A DNA stretch of 32,254 nucleotides from Pelargonium x hortorum (Eukaryota > Streptophyta > Magnoliopsida > Geraniales > Geraniaceae): the NCBI GenBank assembly GCA_036897525.1, contig JAYMTJ010000096.1, positions 1 to 32,254 on the forward strand, read 5' to 3'. Each line of letters starts with the position of its first letter. The stretch's first letter is position 1. Position numbers and translations under genes: made by a program. Below the pieces are notes generated by a model that was given only the letters and a program-made list of their open reading frames with translations, ran no database searches and had not been told where the DNA came from. Positions 1 to 11,579 of the stretch are shown here, in pieces.

Positions 1-131
1 GTCAAAAAATCCGCTTGATATCACACGCTAGGTAAAAAGAAATAGGAACGACTCTATATAGTTTAGAGAAAAAAGGCCGCTAAAACACCCTCTTGATGAT
101 TAATGTCTAATGTAACGTTTTGGGTCTAGTA

Positions 132-157
132 GGATATTTGAACCTGCGGCAGGACTC
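132..157 (-). repeat. tRNA T-arm-like fragment
   Basis: The minus strand reads GCCGCAGGTTCAAATATCC. The 13-mer TTGAACCTGCGGC (138-150, plus strand) is repeated exactly at 28,634-28,646. Both are B-box-like, but no D-arm partner is visible at either place. Confidence 0.3.
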
Positions 158-313
158 AATTTAGGTACTATAGTTACTCGAATAGCAGCTAAGGGAATTC
201 CTTGTTCTGAAGCTACTTGTTTTAGATTGAAAAGGTATATACCCTCTTATTCTTTTCTTGAGTTTTTTTTACTGCTATAAGGAGGAGTCCGCTTATAGTA
301 TATAGGGATTAGT

Positions 314-460
314 AAGGTGTGTATTCCTCTTGTGCTATGTTCTTATCATTAAGAAGAGGAGAGAAACCTTAGAGAGTATACTATAATGGGAAAGTCAGTC
401 TACCCGACCTTAGTATAACGGAGGAAGGGAAATACATTATAGTATTAGAGTCTTACACTA
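314..460 (-). repeat. Dispersed repeat family, inverted copy (blocks T and S)
   Basis: On the minus strand this reads block T (about 442-354: AAGGTCGGGTAGACTG, then TAAGGTTTCTCTCCTC) followed by block S (354-314: TAATGATAAGAACATAGC, then AGAGGAATACACACCTTA). It is the clearest match to the plus-strand copy at 21,147-21,265, which reads GATAAGCTGCATAGCACA then GAGGAATACACCTTA. Similarity continues a little upstream of T (AGTGTAAGACTC near 460-449 against AGTGTAGGATTC near 21.12 kb). This is the only copy I find on the minus strand. Block M is not visible here. At 138-150, beyond its downstream side, lies a tRNA T-arm-like word in the same orientation (GCCGCAGGTTCAA). Confidence 0.55.
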
Positions 461-3308
461 GGAGTCTAAGTCAAGACTAAAAAAAAATCCAAGGCATAAT
501 TTTGTATAGCGCGACGGGATCTCTCTTAGGATTAGTCGGACAAAAAAAAAGGTTTCTAGTATTTCTCTGGTATTTATACGGTTTCTCGGAAGCCTACTTA
601 TTTTGTTTATGTAGAATCCTTAGTTATATCCAGCTAGAGAGGGAGCTCCGGGGTTTTTACATGGAAGGTTTTTATTACTCCTAAATCCTAGATTTAGATC
701 GGGCTTCTGCAGCCCTTGGATTAAAAACCTATATCTTTAAAAGAATTTCCTCTAAGTTTTCTAGTTTTTAGATGTCCGCCAGAATAATCCTATTATGAGA
801 AGCTCTTCTACAGGTAACCCCCAAGGAATAACTTGAATCCTGGGTGTGGCTTATGGCTTCCCTATAGAGAGAGAAACAATCTAAAAGACAAGGAGCTCCC
901 TTTTTATATAGAATTGAGTTGACTTACTTCTTATAAACCCTGAAAAACGGGTAACCTGAAAGAAAAGAGAGGAACGCGAAAGCAACTCCTGACTTTTCCT
1001 TATTTCCTTTTTCTGCGAATTCAATTAGGGCGCACTTTATAGGAAAAGACAATCAATCCTGTTTACTTAATTATGGATCTTTGCTTCGACTCCTAAATAT
1101 TCATATTCCTTAAAATCTTTACTGTCTTAGCGGAACCAGAATCTTATAGTTAAAGTTTGAAATATCCGATTCAGTTCAATATCAATAAAGCTTTAGAATT
1201 CCAGCACCTGTTATTTATTCTATAAAACCCTCGAGCACTGGTAGACAAATCAATCCCCTTAGCTTTAATACGAGTGATACATAATTAACCCGCTCGAACT
1301 TTTTCAGCGATTAGCACTTTACTTTAGTAACGAGAAACGGATTACTTTATATACGTGATTATATTCTTTAAATGTTTTTTAACTGACCGATGCATCGATG
1401 TGTCACTTTTTTATTAATTCATTAGAGAAGGACCGGGCTCATCCCTATTTCTATTTTTGTTAATTCTTCGGTTGTTATATAATAAAAAAATTCTATGACC
1501 TGTTTCAGACTCTTCATACCTAGACCTATACTTAGTCTTTGTAGCCTTAATAGAGTATAATAAGTTCCTTTCTTTATTGCCTACTTTTCAAGGTAATACA
1601 GCCTAGAGAAATCCCGGAAACCGTGAGTTCAAATCATATTAACTTCTTTCTATACAAGGATCTTGCCAATCGCTTAACTTAAATAGAATAGAATAGAATA
1701 AATCCCTTCTCATTTTCATTTCATTCAAAGCCCTCCCTCTTTCTATATGAAAAGAAATTCTCCGTTAGAGCAATCCAACCTATACAAGACAAGATCTCTA
1801 AACTAAAGATAAAAAAAACTTCTAGATAGTAACCGCAGCCCTTTTCATCTGTATTAGGTCATTCTCAGCCTTTTGAAACGGTCCACTTTTCGTGGAATAT
1901 CTATAAGGAAAGAGTTGCACTCGTGTTCTTACAGGGTTTCTAATTCTGTATAAGAAGTGTGTTATAGAAAATAGAAAAGAGGTAAAACCTTTTCCAATTG
2001 TGGTGATAAATTAATTGAAAGAAATTAGGGCTTTGAGTCAAAAAAAGTTCCCCCTGTTATATAAAAGGGAATTCCAGTTAGCATACAAAGAGGCCTCCTT
2101 AGGCCTACACCTACCAAAAAGGTGCCAATCCAAGGCAAGCGGTATTCAGTATTGAATAAAAGTTCTTTTGTTGCCCTAAATCCGGAAGTCTAGTCCAAAT
2201 GAGTTACCCTCAACAATTGCTACTAGGGCGGAGAAGTGCCTTTTGAAAAAAGGAAAACTTATATGCCTGGGGGCTCCCGAGGATTATCGGACTTCCAAAT
2301 TCTGAAAGATAAAATCAGAATCTTTTTAGAGTAAAACAAGTATTTCTATTCTCTGAAAAAAGCAACTCCTACTGTCAGGCATAACCTTCTTGTCAATTCG
2401 AAAATAGAAATATCCTAATTCACTCATTACAAAAAAAGCTTCTTACTCCGGGATAAAAGGAAAGGGTACTTCTTTCTTTATTTGTAGCTTATGCGGGTGT
2501 TATAAATGACATTTATACGAGTTTTAGCTCAACCTTACCCGTACTGTTTTACTTTGTTTTAGGCTTTTGTCATATGGACAGATGAAAAGATTTATATATA
2601 GCATCCCCCTTGGCTATATAAGCTAGTCCCGAGTACCCACTAGAGCCCTAAAACTTTCAAGGTATGGTTTATGAGGAAGAAATCCTGAAGTGAACTAAGA
2701 ATATTTTCTTTTGGTTAAAGGCTTGGTTTCAGTGTGCACCTAACATATATATATCATATCGGAGGCTTCATATAACAACACCTTATGAAGACACAGAGGA
2801 GGCTTTGTTACGTATTCGGCAAGCGGGACACATGAAAATACGGCGAAACTTTTACAAACTTTTGTCTTATACATGCGTTTTGAGTACTCCAGCTATTTAT
2901 TATCAAAGAGCACCCTTTTATATTGATTGAAAGCCGCCTCCTATGTCTAATACTCGAGGCCGAATAGAGCGCTTAGGAGCTTTCTTTTTGCTTAATCTAA
3001 CAAACGGACGATACTAAAGTTAGGTTTTTCTATTTTCGTAGTGCAGTACTTATCTTAATAATTTTGGCGAGGCCCCTCCTAGCTACAAGTAAGAGTATTA
3101 TCTCTGTAATCCATTAGACGTCTCTCTCCTAAGGAAAGTTATAGCTCCAAAGTCTAGTATGGACAAACAAGTTATGACTATGAAGTAAGTCAAATTTTAA
3201 TGTAATGCTAGTGAATGAAATGAGCTGAGGCTAAATCAGGTCTTGTTGTTTGTGCTAAAGCTGTGTTCGTGTTAAAAGAAAGTTCCCGAATTTAGTTTAA
3301 CAAAAGGG
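461..3308. other. Gene-free stretch
   Basis: No gene is seen. It holds two runs of nine A (479-487 and 542-550), a lone T-arm word GTTCAAATC at 1627-1635, and a pentamer microsatellite at 1682-1700. A 60-codon TTG-started frame at 502-684 has no recognisable motif and I take it as chance. CpG is near expectation. Confidence 0.6.
1682..1700. repeat. (AATAG)n microsatellite, about 3.8 units
   Basis: Three perfect AATAG units followed by AATA. Confidence 0.9.
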
Positions 3309-3700
3309 GAGTGAAGCTTGTTTCCGTAAGTTTCTGGGTTTTCAATTTAGGGATTCTAGAGAATTGAAGCTATTTCTGTCATTTTAAAGTTAAAGTCAGT
3401 TATTGGGTCTTATAGTGTAACGGTTAACTGTACTAAAACTATTAAGCATTATAACCCCTTTTTCTTTTAATGATAAGCACAGCTAAGGCTAGAGGAACTT
3501 GCGCACCTTAGAACTCCTAAGCTAGAATTACAAAAATACAAAGGAATACTCTATATTAATTACTATAGCTACTACAATAAGAAGCCTAACAAGAAGAGCA
3601 TCTCTATCTCGTAGGTAATTATTATTCTTATTCTAGCTCCGAAGAAGTAAGTTCTATAAGAAGCTTCTTTTCTTTGTTTAAGGATTTTCAGTAATAAAAG
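3309..3700 (+). repeat. Dispersed repeat family copy (M-T-S-U)
   Basis: Block M is at 3309-3351 (GAAGCTTGTTTCCGTAAG then TTTCTGGGTTTTC). A weak tRNA-like stretch at about 3401-3465 contains TATAGTGTAACGGTTAAC, which resembles a D-arm. Block S is at 3467-3510 (TAATGATAAGCACAGC then GAGGAAC...GCGCACCTTA). Block U is at about 3600-3650 (ATCTCTATCTCGTAG then TTCTAGCTCC), followed by a second M-like stretch to about 3700. The order matches the copy at 9 kb. The T block is the most diverged of the set, so this copy rests mainly on S, U and M. Confidence 0.42.
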
Positions 3701-3710
3701 GTAGCGTATC

Positions 3711-5170
3711 TTAGTTTTCCCTTCCTATTTTTCTAAGGAATTTCTTTTCGTAATAAGAGTTCTTAGGGATTTGACTCTTTTTATTTAAGTCGTTTCTTCA
3801 GGATCAGGATCCTGTGTAAAATAAGTAATAAAGAGTTGGTTAACCCGGATCTCAAAGCAAATCTTAAGGTCTAAACTTAGCAAGGTCTAATTTTCACGAG
3901 AGTTTTGTGAGTACTTGTTTCTAAAGTGTTAATTCAAGGTTAACTCCTGCGCCAAAACAGCGAGATTCTGGTTTACAGAGGACTCTGTTAAATCAGGGGA
4001 ATATCTATTAGGAAATTGACTGACTCGTATATTTATAGTCCTTCGTTCTAAAGAGGGCGCTACTCGTGCCGCAACTTCCTCGCATTTTAATGTATCACAC
4101 ACGGGTTTTACAATAATACTCAAATAAAGAATTTCTTTCTTAAAAAAATTCAAGACGAAGAGGTACCTTATTATAATTATATATAGAGGCCTTCCTACCC
4201 TCAAGAATAAAGTTTATCCTTAAATATCAAGTACTCAAAAAGAAAAAAAAAGTCTTACTAAATTTAGGTCTTATAATTAAAAAAGTTAATTTGCATTTTC
4301 TCTAGGTGCTCCTTTAGTAAATGAGCTGTGTTACCTTCTTTTGGGTATCTATACGGAATATATATAAGAATATACAGGCTCTCAGATTAAAACTCAGTTA
4401 CTGTGAATAAAACAAAGGCATTTTTCGTATAGTAAAATTTTGGAAAGTCTTTTAGACAAAATTTTTACTTTTTTAACTGTATTTGAAGTCCCTTATTGTA
4501 GAACTAGAGTCTTTGGGTGGTATAATTAAATGCTAGGTAGGGGTTTTCTCACTTTTTAAGGGACACTCTTTAATTCACAGTTAGCCAACCCTTTTTTCAA
4601 AAAATGAGAAGGAGTTGCTGGAGTAATTAAAGTATCAAACGGAAGCTCTTTTGTTTCTTACGGCTACATCAGATACTTCCTTAAAAAGATCTCGCTAGAA
4701 AAATTCTTATTCATATAATTAATCGAGTTTTAGCTTAAAGTATACCCTTTTGCAGAGTTTGTGTAGTAAAGAAACGGGTTGATATACTACTTTTTTTTAT
4801 TTTCCTAGCAAATAGCTTAAAATAAGTTGTATTTACTTCCCGGGTAGTATCCTGTACGAATAACAACAATAAGTAAGTAGTAGTGCAAAGTCGGTTTCAA
4901 AAAGGCGGGAAAAAGTCCACCTAGGTACAATAGTTAGTTAGTTAGCAGGTTGACCAAGACTAAAGTGATCCGTCATATAAAAAGTTAGTCTAAGTTTATC
5001 CCTTTGATTTAGGAACTCCTTTCAGTGTAGTTAGTAAGGAAAAGCCTCCTGTTAGTGTATAAGTCTTTTTCTGATTAAGAGTATCCTATTTACGTTCTTT
5101 AGATACGGGTTTCTTTTTTACAAGTTCTCGAAGTGATTTGAAATCAACAGGGATAGGGTTACATACACTT
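3711..5170. other. Gene-free stretch
   Basis: The longest start-to-stop frame near here is on the minus strand at 3929-4204 (91 codons, TTG start). It has no motif and lies in ordinary CpG-normal background, so I do not call it a gene. A (TAGT)n run lies at 4931-4945 and an A-rich tract near 4243-4251. Confidence 0.55.
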
Positions 5171-5250
5171 TCTATTTATTAGCTCTCTTATCCCCCAAAC
5201 CCCTTTAACCAGAGTTACATTTTCAGTAGGTTCGAATCCCGTTTAAAGTA
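5171..5250 (+). repeat. Degenerate tRNA-like relic
   Basis: TTAGCTC at 5179-5185 resembles positions 8-13 of a tRNA (start of the A box). GGTTCGAATCC at 5229-5239 is a consensus B box, with a T-stem pairing 4 of 5 (GTAGG/CCCGT counting wobble). The spacing of about 45-50 nt is tRNA-like. The acceptor stem pairs poorly (about 4 of 7) and the anticodon arm is not formed, so this is a relic or the head of a decayed SINE, not a tRNA gene. No A-tail is seen nearby. Confidence 0.35.
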
Positions 5251-7626
5251 AGTGATAGCCGAACTACTTCTTGTATGTACAAAAAGACGCCGCTTAACTT
5301 GACTTGAAAATCCCGACTAGATTCTATTGTAGAGTAGAATTTTGCTTATTATTACTTGCTTATACACTAAAGGAAATAGGAACAGGCTCTCGATTTCGTT
5401 GCAAAAGGTTTTTGGTATTCAGAAGTTAGTCTCCTTAAGTAAATAAATTCGTAGCTTTAAAGATTGAACCTAAACAAAACCAAAATTATCCAGAAGATCC
5501 CCGGATATGGCTTCAGGTCCTTTTGATGTACAGAAAATGCAGAGAGAAGTCCTTAAAATCTAGTGGTACAGTGTTTTGACTGACAAAGACAAGAACATTA
5601 TATTAAAGAGGTGAACTTGTTCATGTAAATTCTTAGCATTACAAAGAGAGAATCTATTTCAGTAGACTCATTTAGTTTAGCAGTAATAAGCCAAGCCAAG
5701 AATACAGTAGTGGTTTAGAGAGTTCTTTAGTTTACCCTGGGAATCTACTCTCAAGTAAGAAACCAAACAAGGAATACATTTCTCGGACCTATCGACTAGA
5801 CAATTCCTTGCGAATGACAGGACTGCTTACAGGGGTTTAGCTACCTCAGGCTCGGGAGTATTAGCTCGACTTAGGCTGGCTCTTCCATCTTATCTTAGTT
5901 CTATTCCTAGCTACCAGCTTTCAAATAATTCTGTATATTTGTATATTACAGAGACTGTGTAATTCATGATTCTGTATTCAGCTTTACCGGCTATTACTTG
6001 AGCTATCGGACAAGTACACTCGATTAGAACAAGTAAACTAGCCTTGGATTTAAGACTTCCTTTGGCTAAAAACAATCAAGCTTTACACTACGTAGAGTTT
6101 TTTTTGAGCGTCTACTTACTAAGCTCAATTTTTATAAAGAACTTGTACGGATCCCCGGAATGTTTCGAAATTGCGAAGAAATTTGTTTCTATTTAGCTTA
6201 GCGAAGATTTAACTCAACGGATTTGGTTTGGGTATTAACCTATAGAAGAAAAGCTCCTCTTTAGTCCCTACTTTGTAGGCGCTCGTATTCTCTGTCCAAG
6301 TGCAACCTTCTTAATTTATTAGGTCGTAAAAGGACGAAGCTTCTCACAATTGAAATGAAATTTCTATAGTATAACTGCTGCCTTACTGGAGTCTACACGG
6401 AGCTTTTTCTTAAACCAAAAGGACGCCCAATAACCAGTATAGAAAGAAAAACCCCAAAAGGATTTAGCGTATCCTGACTCAATAATAAAATAATTAATTG
6501 GCAAGACCCTTTATCTTTTTAGGAAAAAAAGACGGAGAATACAAAAAATCTTAGTTAATAGTTGTTGTAAGTGCTCTTTAATGGGAATTTATATACTTTT
6601 AAAAAGACCCCGGAGTACCCTGTTTAGACCTAACCAATTAATTATATATGGCTGTAACTCCGCGAGAATTCAAATTCTGAGGGGCTTCTAATAACAATGG
6701 CCAAGCTTCTGGGAAAATCTAGCTAATAGCACACCGATAAAGAGTTCTTCTCTACTGGAATGCATACCCCCTTTTATCTAAATCGGAAATACTACGTAAT
6801 TCAAAGTAAGGGATTTGAACTCATGGTACTATTCCCTGTTCTAACGTAATTTATCTGAAGTTTGTGTTTACATAGCTATAGCATCTAAAAGAAATAAGCT
6901 CTCTGTTTAAGTGATTCTAAAGTCTTTTGTTACAAGAGTCCCTTTTGGAATACAACATATAAAAGGGGTCCTCCTCCTTTGCTTAAAAGTAGTACATATA
7001 TTCCCTCTTATACTGCTTTCTTTGCTGCATCAGTGCCGGTATTAAGGACTCTCCCGAAATACTATAAAGAAAACAGGAAATATACTGCAGGGCAGAAGCA
7101 AGAAAAGAACCAATTCCTAATCAGAATATCTTGGTAACTCCCTTTGTGAAAACCCTCTAAAAAACAAAATACATATTAGAAGTAGTAATCCTAAGATTGG
7201 AATAAACAAGTGTTCTCTCTAATATTTAAAAACGTAATTATGAGAGAGTCGAGTATGACGTGAATAAAAATTACTACATTTAAAGAAGAGGGCTTTATAA
7301 ACAATAAATTAAGATTGAACTAAAGAGAGTTTTTATCAGGGCGATTACTAATCTTTTGTATCCTGATATCTTGTGGGGAGGTACCCCTATCTTCTATTCG
7401 GCCTGGGTTTAGTTTTACAAATGGGAAGCTCAACAAGCAGGTTTCCTATCGGCACTTACAAGATAAAGTTTAAAATATTAAACGGCAGGAAATTCCTATC
7501 TAAATTCCCTGGGGTTTGTTTAACATTTTATAGACGACTTCTTGTTAGATACCCCGATTTAAGCTTTTATCTAGTGGAATCCAGATATAAAAGAAGTACT
7601 AAACAATATGCTTTCTCCTGTAACCC
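5251..7626. other. Gene-free stretch with one T-arm fragment
   Basis: The minus strand carries GAGTTCAAATCCC at 6822-6810, with GTTAGAAC upstream resembling the 3' side of a D-arm. The spacing between them is too short for a tRNA, so it is at best a deleted relic. An 85-codon frame at 7373-7630 (plus, TTG start) shows no motif and ends next to the SINE. Confidence 0.5.
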
Positions 7627-7777
7627 CTAACCTTTTTTTTTCGAGGTAAAAGATCAAGTCCTTAACAAGAAAATTCTAGTCTTCTTTCAAGTGAAGCCTA
7701 TAAGATTTGAACCAATAACATTTTACAAAAGGGACTCTTGCTCTATCCTTAGACTACAGACAAAAGTGCTAACCTTT
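7627..7777 (-). mobile_element. Short tRNA-derived SINE with A-tail and target-site duplication
   Basis: Read on the minus strand, the element starts near 7768 and runs to an A-tail at 7641-7633 (nine A). Its head carries an A-box-like segment, TAGTCTAAGGATAGAGC (about 7755-7739), and a B box, GGTTCAAATC (about 7713-7704), at the spacing expected of a tRNA and an internal RNA polymerase III promoter. The anticodon-arm region has TTTTGTAAAA, suggesting a Thr(UGU)-like or Tyr(GUA)-like ancestor, but the stems are too mismatched to assign. The 9-mer CTAACCTTT (plus strand) occurs at 7627-7635 and again at 7769-7777, exactly flanking the element. On the minus strand the upstream copy reads TTTTT/AAAGGTTAG, the cut-site form used by L1-type endonucleases. 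The body is only about 127 bp and no LINE-like 3' end is recognised. A small open frame crossing it is incidental. Confidence 0.62.
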
Positions 7778-8956
7778 AAAAACACTGGAGTACTTACTAA
7801 GTTCAATAAACAATAAAGTAGAACTTTTATCTTTGAAAAGACTCCTATGAAATACAGGAACCTGCCTCCCTGCTTAGCTTGCCTTGTAAAAGATAAAAAA
7901 GGGTATATTCCCAATTCTCCCCTTATTACTAATTCTCAAGTTATCCTTAACTTAATAAGAAAGCAAAGGGCGCTATAGTAGTTAATAAGAGCTTAGAAAG
8001 TGTTGATATCTATCTATACGCCTTCGTAGAATAAAGTACAAAGGAATCCCATATTTCATACGAAACCCGCAGAGAAAGCCTAACCTGTAATACTAGAACT
8101 CATTGAATGAACAGCAGGCAGTATGCTCTTTAAATAAGGAATTGAAACTTAAGAAAAAAAGGGTACTCCTAATGAGGGCCCTATATCCCTGTGTCTTTCT
8201 AAATAGATTAGACTTTTCAAAGGAATTTCTCTTAAATAAGGGTCAATTTAGACCTTGAATTTTTTGTTTTACTTTATTCTCTAAAACTCGAGGAGATGTT
8301 TATACCCTTTTTTTTTAAGTAAATCTAGGTGTAACTTATAAAATAAGATTAACTTTTATATGGAGAACCTCGATGCAAAGAAAACCAAAACACTGAAGCT
8401 TTGTTAATTAAAGGCCCGCTTTCAGACTTAGGCACAATAGCATTTTACTTTGACAATAAATCCCTATACAAATTTGTAAACTAACACTAAAGTTGACTTC
8501 TTTTCATTAGCTCTATCTAAGTTTCCTACTTAGGGTGGATAAATTCCTACAATTCTTTATAAAATCTCTTTGAGTCTTCTGTCAAGAATATTCTTCCTGG
8601 GAAAGTGCTGCGCTACCCCGGGCGAGTTTCCCGAGTTTCCTTAACTTGTTATTTCATAGATTTAAACGTCTATTGAAGAAAATAAGGTGCGCTTTTCTTT
8701 CCTCTTAGTCTTTCACAGTTCTCAAAAAACATTTTTAATGAAAAATCTCCTTTACCATTTAGTCTAGACTCTCCGAATATCCCGAGAAAAAACACAAAGC
8801 CTGCTTGAAGTTAGGTTATTCTAAGCGTTTTTTTATGAGAGAGTCCCTGAAATTAGAACCCTTGCAGCTACTGGTATTCGATAGTTCTGTTACTGTATTC
8901 TATTCTGGTTAAATATTGAAATATAAGGAAATGGCTAAAGTAAAGAAGTCGATTTT
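7778..8956. other. Gene-free stretch with a GC-rich inverted repeat
   Basis: GGGAAA (8599-8604) pairs with TTTCCC (8627-8632) around a locally GC-rich core containing CTACCCCGGGCG, unusual in this AT-rich setting. A run of nine T lies at 8308-8316. One copy of an exact 22-nt repeat (AAGAAAAAAAGGGTACTCCT plus AA) lies at 8151-8172. No gene is seen. Confidence 0.5.
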
Positions 8957-9395
8957 AAAGTCCGTTTTTTCTTTGTTGGTCTTAAGTAAGGTTGACTATA
9001 CTCATTAAACTATTAATTAAGCCTTAACCTCCCTCACTTCGTTGCTGGTCGGTAAGATAGATGTACTCCTAATCTCCAAAAGTATATATCTAGTGATAAG
9101 AACAGAAACCAAAATAGATTCTTAAAAGAATTAAAACAATCTATAACTATACTATCTATACTTTTTCATTTTAACAACAGGACTAGTATTTCTCCCCAAA
9201 ATCCTATAAGAAGTCTCCCTTTTACTTCTATCTCTTCTAAGACGACGGGTATCTCCCTTCTTAATTATAGCTCCTCCTATCCGCAAACTCTACTAAGAAG
9301 TAACAACAAGCTACAAAGAAAAAGAAAGAAGTAAGTCATGCAAAAGTAAGGTCCGTAAGAGGTAGGTTACTTTTGTGTTCCTCTGTTTCCAATCA
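8957..9395 (+). repeat. Dispersed repeat family copy (M-T-S-U-M)
   Basis: Block M is at 8957-8991 (AAAGTCCGTTTTTTCTTTG), T at 9021-9080 (CCTTAACCTCCCTCACTTC, then GGTCGGTAAGA), S at 9093-9112 (GTGATAAGAACAGAAACC), and U at 9226-9320 (TTCTATCTCTTCTAAG, GACGGGTATCTCCCT at 9244-9258, then TATAGCTCC and AGCTACAAAG). A second M-like block lies at 9327-9395 (GTAAGTC, then TTTTGTGTTCCTCTGTTTCC). The 15-mer at 9244-9258 recurs with one mismatch at 11,119-11,133 in the next copy. In T the long-variable-arm region is shortened and the GGTTTC word seen in other copies is lost. Confidence 0.5.
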
Positions 9396-10842
9396 AGAGG
9401 TGAGGAGAGGTCTTTTTCAGAAAGAAGTTCTGAAGTTGGCTTTTTTGGCATCTATTGAGGGTTTAGGCCTTTTTTTTCTATCTTTCTTTTGATATTTGAT
9501 ATAAAGAGCTTGCTTTTCGAGAAGAATAATGCGACAGTCAATTTTATTGTTAAGAGTTTCTTTCATTTCAATTTTTTGAATCTTGTGTTACAGGTCTTTA
9601 TCCTTCACAAGAAGCTAGCTTCGCTTTTTAGACTAACTAAGAACGGATAAAACAATAAGTAAACAGTAGTGAGTTACACAAGTGCAGCTTCTTTGAATCG
9701 GAGTCCTCTAAACCCTTAAGGGGTCAAATCTAATTGAAGTTCGGCGCTGAAGTATTGTGTTAGCGATCTTTTTTTTTTGTGTCCTAATTTCCCTGGAAAT
9801 CTCTATAAGGAATCCGCTTTGTTTAATAAGGTTCACCTAGAGGGACCCGTTTGTGCTTTGTCAGGACTTTCCAGATTTTATTATCATAGGTGCTGTTTCT
9901 CTAAGAAACGTATAAAGGAAAATGCTTATGAGGTGTTGAAACAGAGTTTTAGCAATTCAAGTAGCATATTATCCGAGGCTCTTACTTAGGCTAGGCGGCT
10001 TTGAGTCTTAAGCATTTTGTAATTTACGAGTTTTTAGAAGTAGAAGTATAGGCTTACGGGATCCTTTTAGTACTGAAGCTGCTTAGTATATAGTTAATTG
10101 AGGAGCTAGCCCATAGAGGAAAGTTTTTCCGCATGATTTATAAAGACATAGATATAGAGTTTAAACTTTGTAAAAGAAGTATTGGCACTTTTGTAGTCAA
10201 AAGTACTTAGGCTAGCAAGGAAATTCCGTCTTGTATTTAGATTTCTGGAGTTTCAGTTTCTAGTATAGAAAGTAAGAATTCAGAGAGGTCTCTTAAAATA
10301 AATCTAGCTTGGATAACATGCGGGTGTAAGTAGGTTGCTTTGAGCTTTGAAAACCTATTCCTTTGGATTTCCTTTGTGGGTTTTCTTAAGTCTAAATTTT
10401 CGACTTGTAAGAGGAGAACTCTTAGCCTATAAATAGGTTTTGCTCAAATACACAAGCCAAACAAGGACCGTTTTAGTCTTGCCTTAACCCGACAAAAGGA
10501 AAGGGGATACCTAATTAATCCTAGAAGAGCGCCACCCCAATTTTAGGATGTATTTTAGTGCACTAATCTCACAAGGATGCGGAATGAAATTAAAACAAGC
10601 AATAATAAAAACTCCCTGGTGTTACTTAAAAATGGAACCCGTGTCACACTTCGGTATACTATTAAACAGAGCTAGCATTCCATTTTTCTATAAATAAGAG
10701 TGCTAAACTACACAAGGGGCCACAATTACTACTTCTTTTACTGAATTTCTTCAATTAACAAATTGGGAGCAGGGCTACAGAATCTAGGGAATTTTACAAA
10801 TTTATTAGAGTTTTCAAATCAAACAAGTTTCTCCGGAAAAGC
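9396..10842. other. Gene-free stretch
   Basis: A run of ten T at 9769-9778 is followed by a 70-codon frame (9777-9989) that starts inside the T run and has no motif; I reject it as a gene. A possible stray M-like piece (GATTTCTGGAGTTTCAGTTTC) lies near 10,238. Nothing else is recognised. Confidence 0.5.
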
Positions 10843-11133
10843 TAAAGTTTGTTTTTCTTGATGTTTGGTCTTTAATTTAAAGAGTGTAGGGGTTAACTAA
10901 ACCAAGACATATGGGCATTAACCTCCTTCACTTCACTAAGTGCCAGTCGGTAAGAGTAATGCTGTCTATTCGGTTTCAATCCTCCAATGTCAATAACTGC
11001 ATAAAGAGGGATACACTAACTCTAATACATACTATAATATTAAATAATATTATTAATTAAGTTAACTGTGGATACTGTATATAACACCTATACTTGGTAA
11101 GAAGACAAGGAACCCTAAGACGGGTATATCCCT
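10843..11133 (+). repeat. Dispersed repeat family copy with tRNA-like hairpin (M-T-S-U)
   Basis: Block M is at 10,843-10,890 (AAAGTTTGTTTTTCTTGATG then TTTGGTC) and T at 10,911-10,986. T holds ATGGGCATTAACCTCC, a perfect 5-bp hairpin CACTT-cact-AAGTG (10,929-10,942), GCCAGTCGGTAAGAG, and CGGTTTCAATCCTCC. Block S is at 10,991-11,020 (CAATAACTGCATAAAGAGGG then ATACAC). The U-like word GACGGGTATATCCCT is at 11,119-11,133, close to its equivalent in the 9-kb copy. Read on the minus strand, T gives GAGGATTGAAACC, the hairpin, then GGAGGTTAATGCCC. That is the order variable arm then T-arm of a class II tRNA (Ser/Leu type). Which strand is ancestral is not certain. Confidence 0.52.
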
Positions 11134-11579
11134 AAAAGTCTAGCTCAAAAGACTAAAACAAGAATGAATTTCCAGTAAATGGAGTAAGGTGGAACTGGAA
11201 AACCTAGAAACAGAGATACACAAAAGACACCCATCTTATTCATGACTACTTACTTCTCGACTTACTTATGAGTCTTTGTTTAATTGTGGATCAAAGTACT
11301 TTTAGTCCTGGAATTTCTTAAAGTAGGTCTAGGAGGTTATTTATGTACCAGGTTTTAGGAATTTCTTGGTAAGCCGATATATCAGTATAGCTAGGCATCC
11401 CTTTCCTTATAGCAGGCTGTTATAGAATTAATTTGTAAGTCGGCATAGCTTTCAGAATTGTTGCTATGAATTTTGTATTCAGGGTTTTGAGATTCCCTTA
11501 GTTCTTGTTATAGTCCTAAGATTTTACCTTACTTTTTAGGAAAGCTACAATTCTATAGTTACTTAAGGTTTATCGTATC
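11134..11579. other. Gene-free stretch
   Basis: Follows the repeat copy at 10.84-11.13 kb. I see no gene, tRNA part or clear repeat. Confidence 0.5.

Noticed and set aside
3929-4204. 91-codon minus-strand frame as a gene
   Set aside because: TTG start, no recognisable domain, and length within the chance range for 32 kb in six frames.
5171-5250. Functional tRNA gene
   Set aside because: B box and A-box start are present, but the acceptor and anticodon stems do not pair.
9777-9989. 70-codon frame starting in a T run
   Set aside because: Its start lies inside a ten-T homopolymer and the translation has no family signature.
10970-10985. GGTTTCAATCC as part of a CRISPR repeat
   Set aside because: No regularly spaced identical repeats follow; the word belongs to the tRNA-like block of the dispersed repeat.
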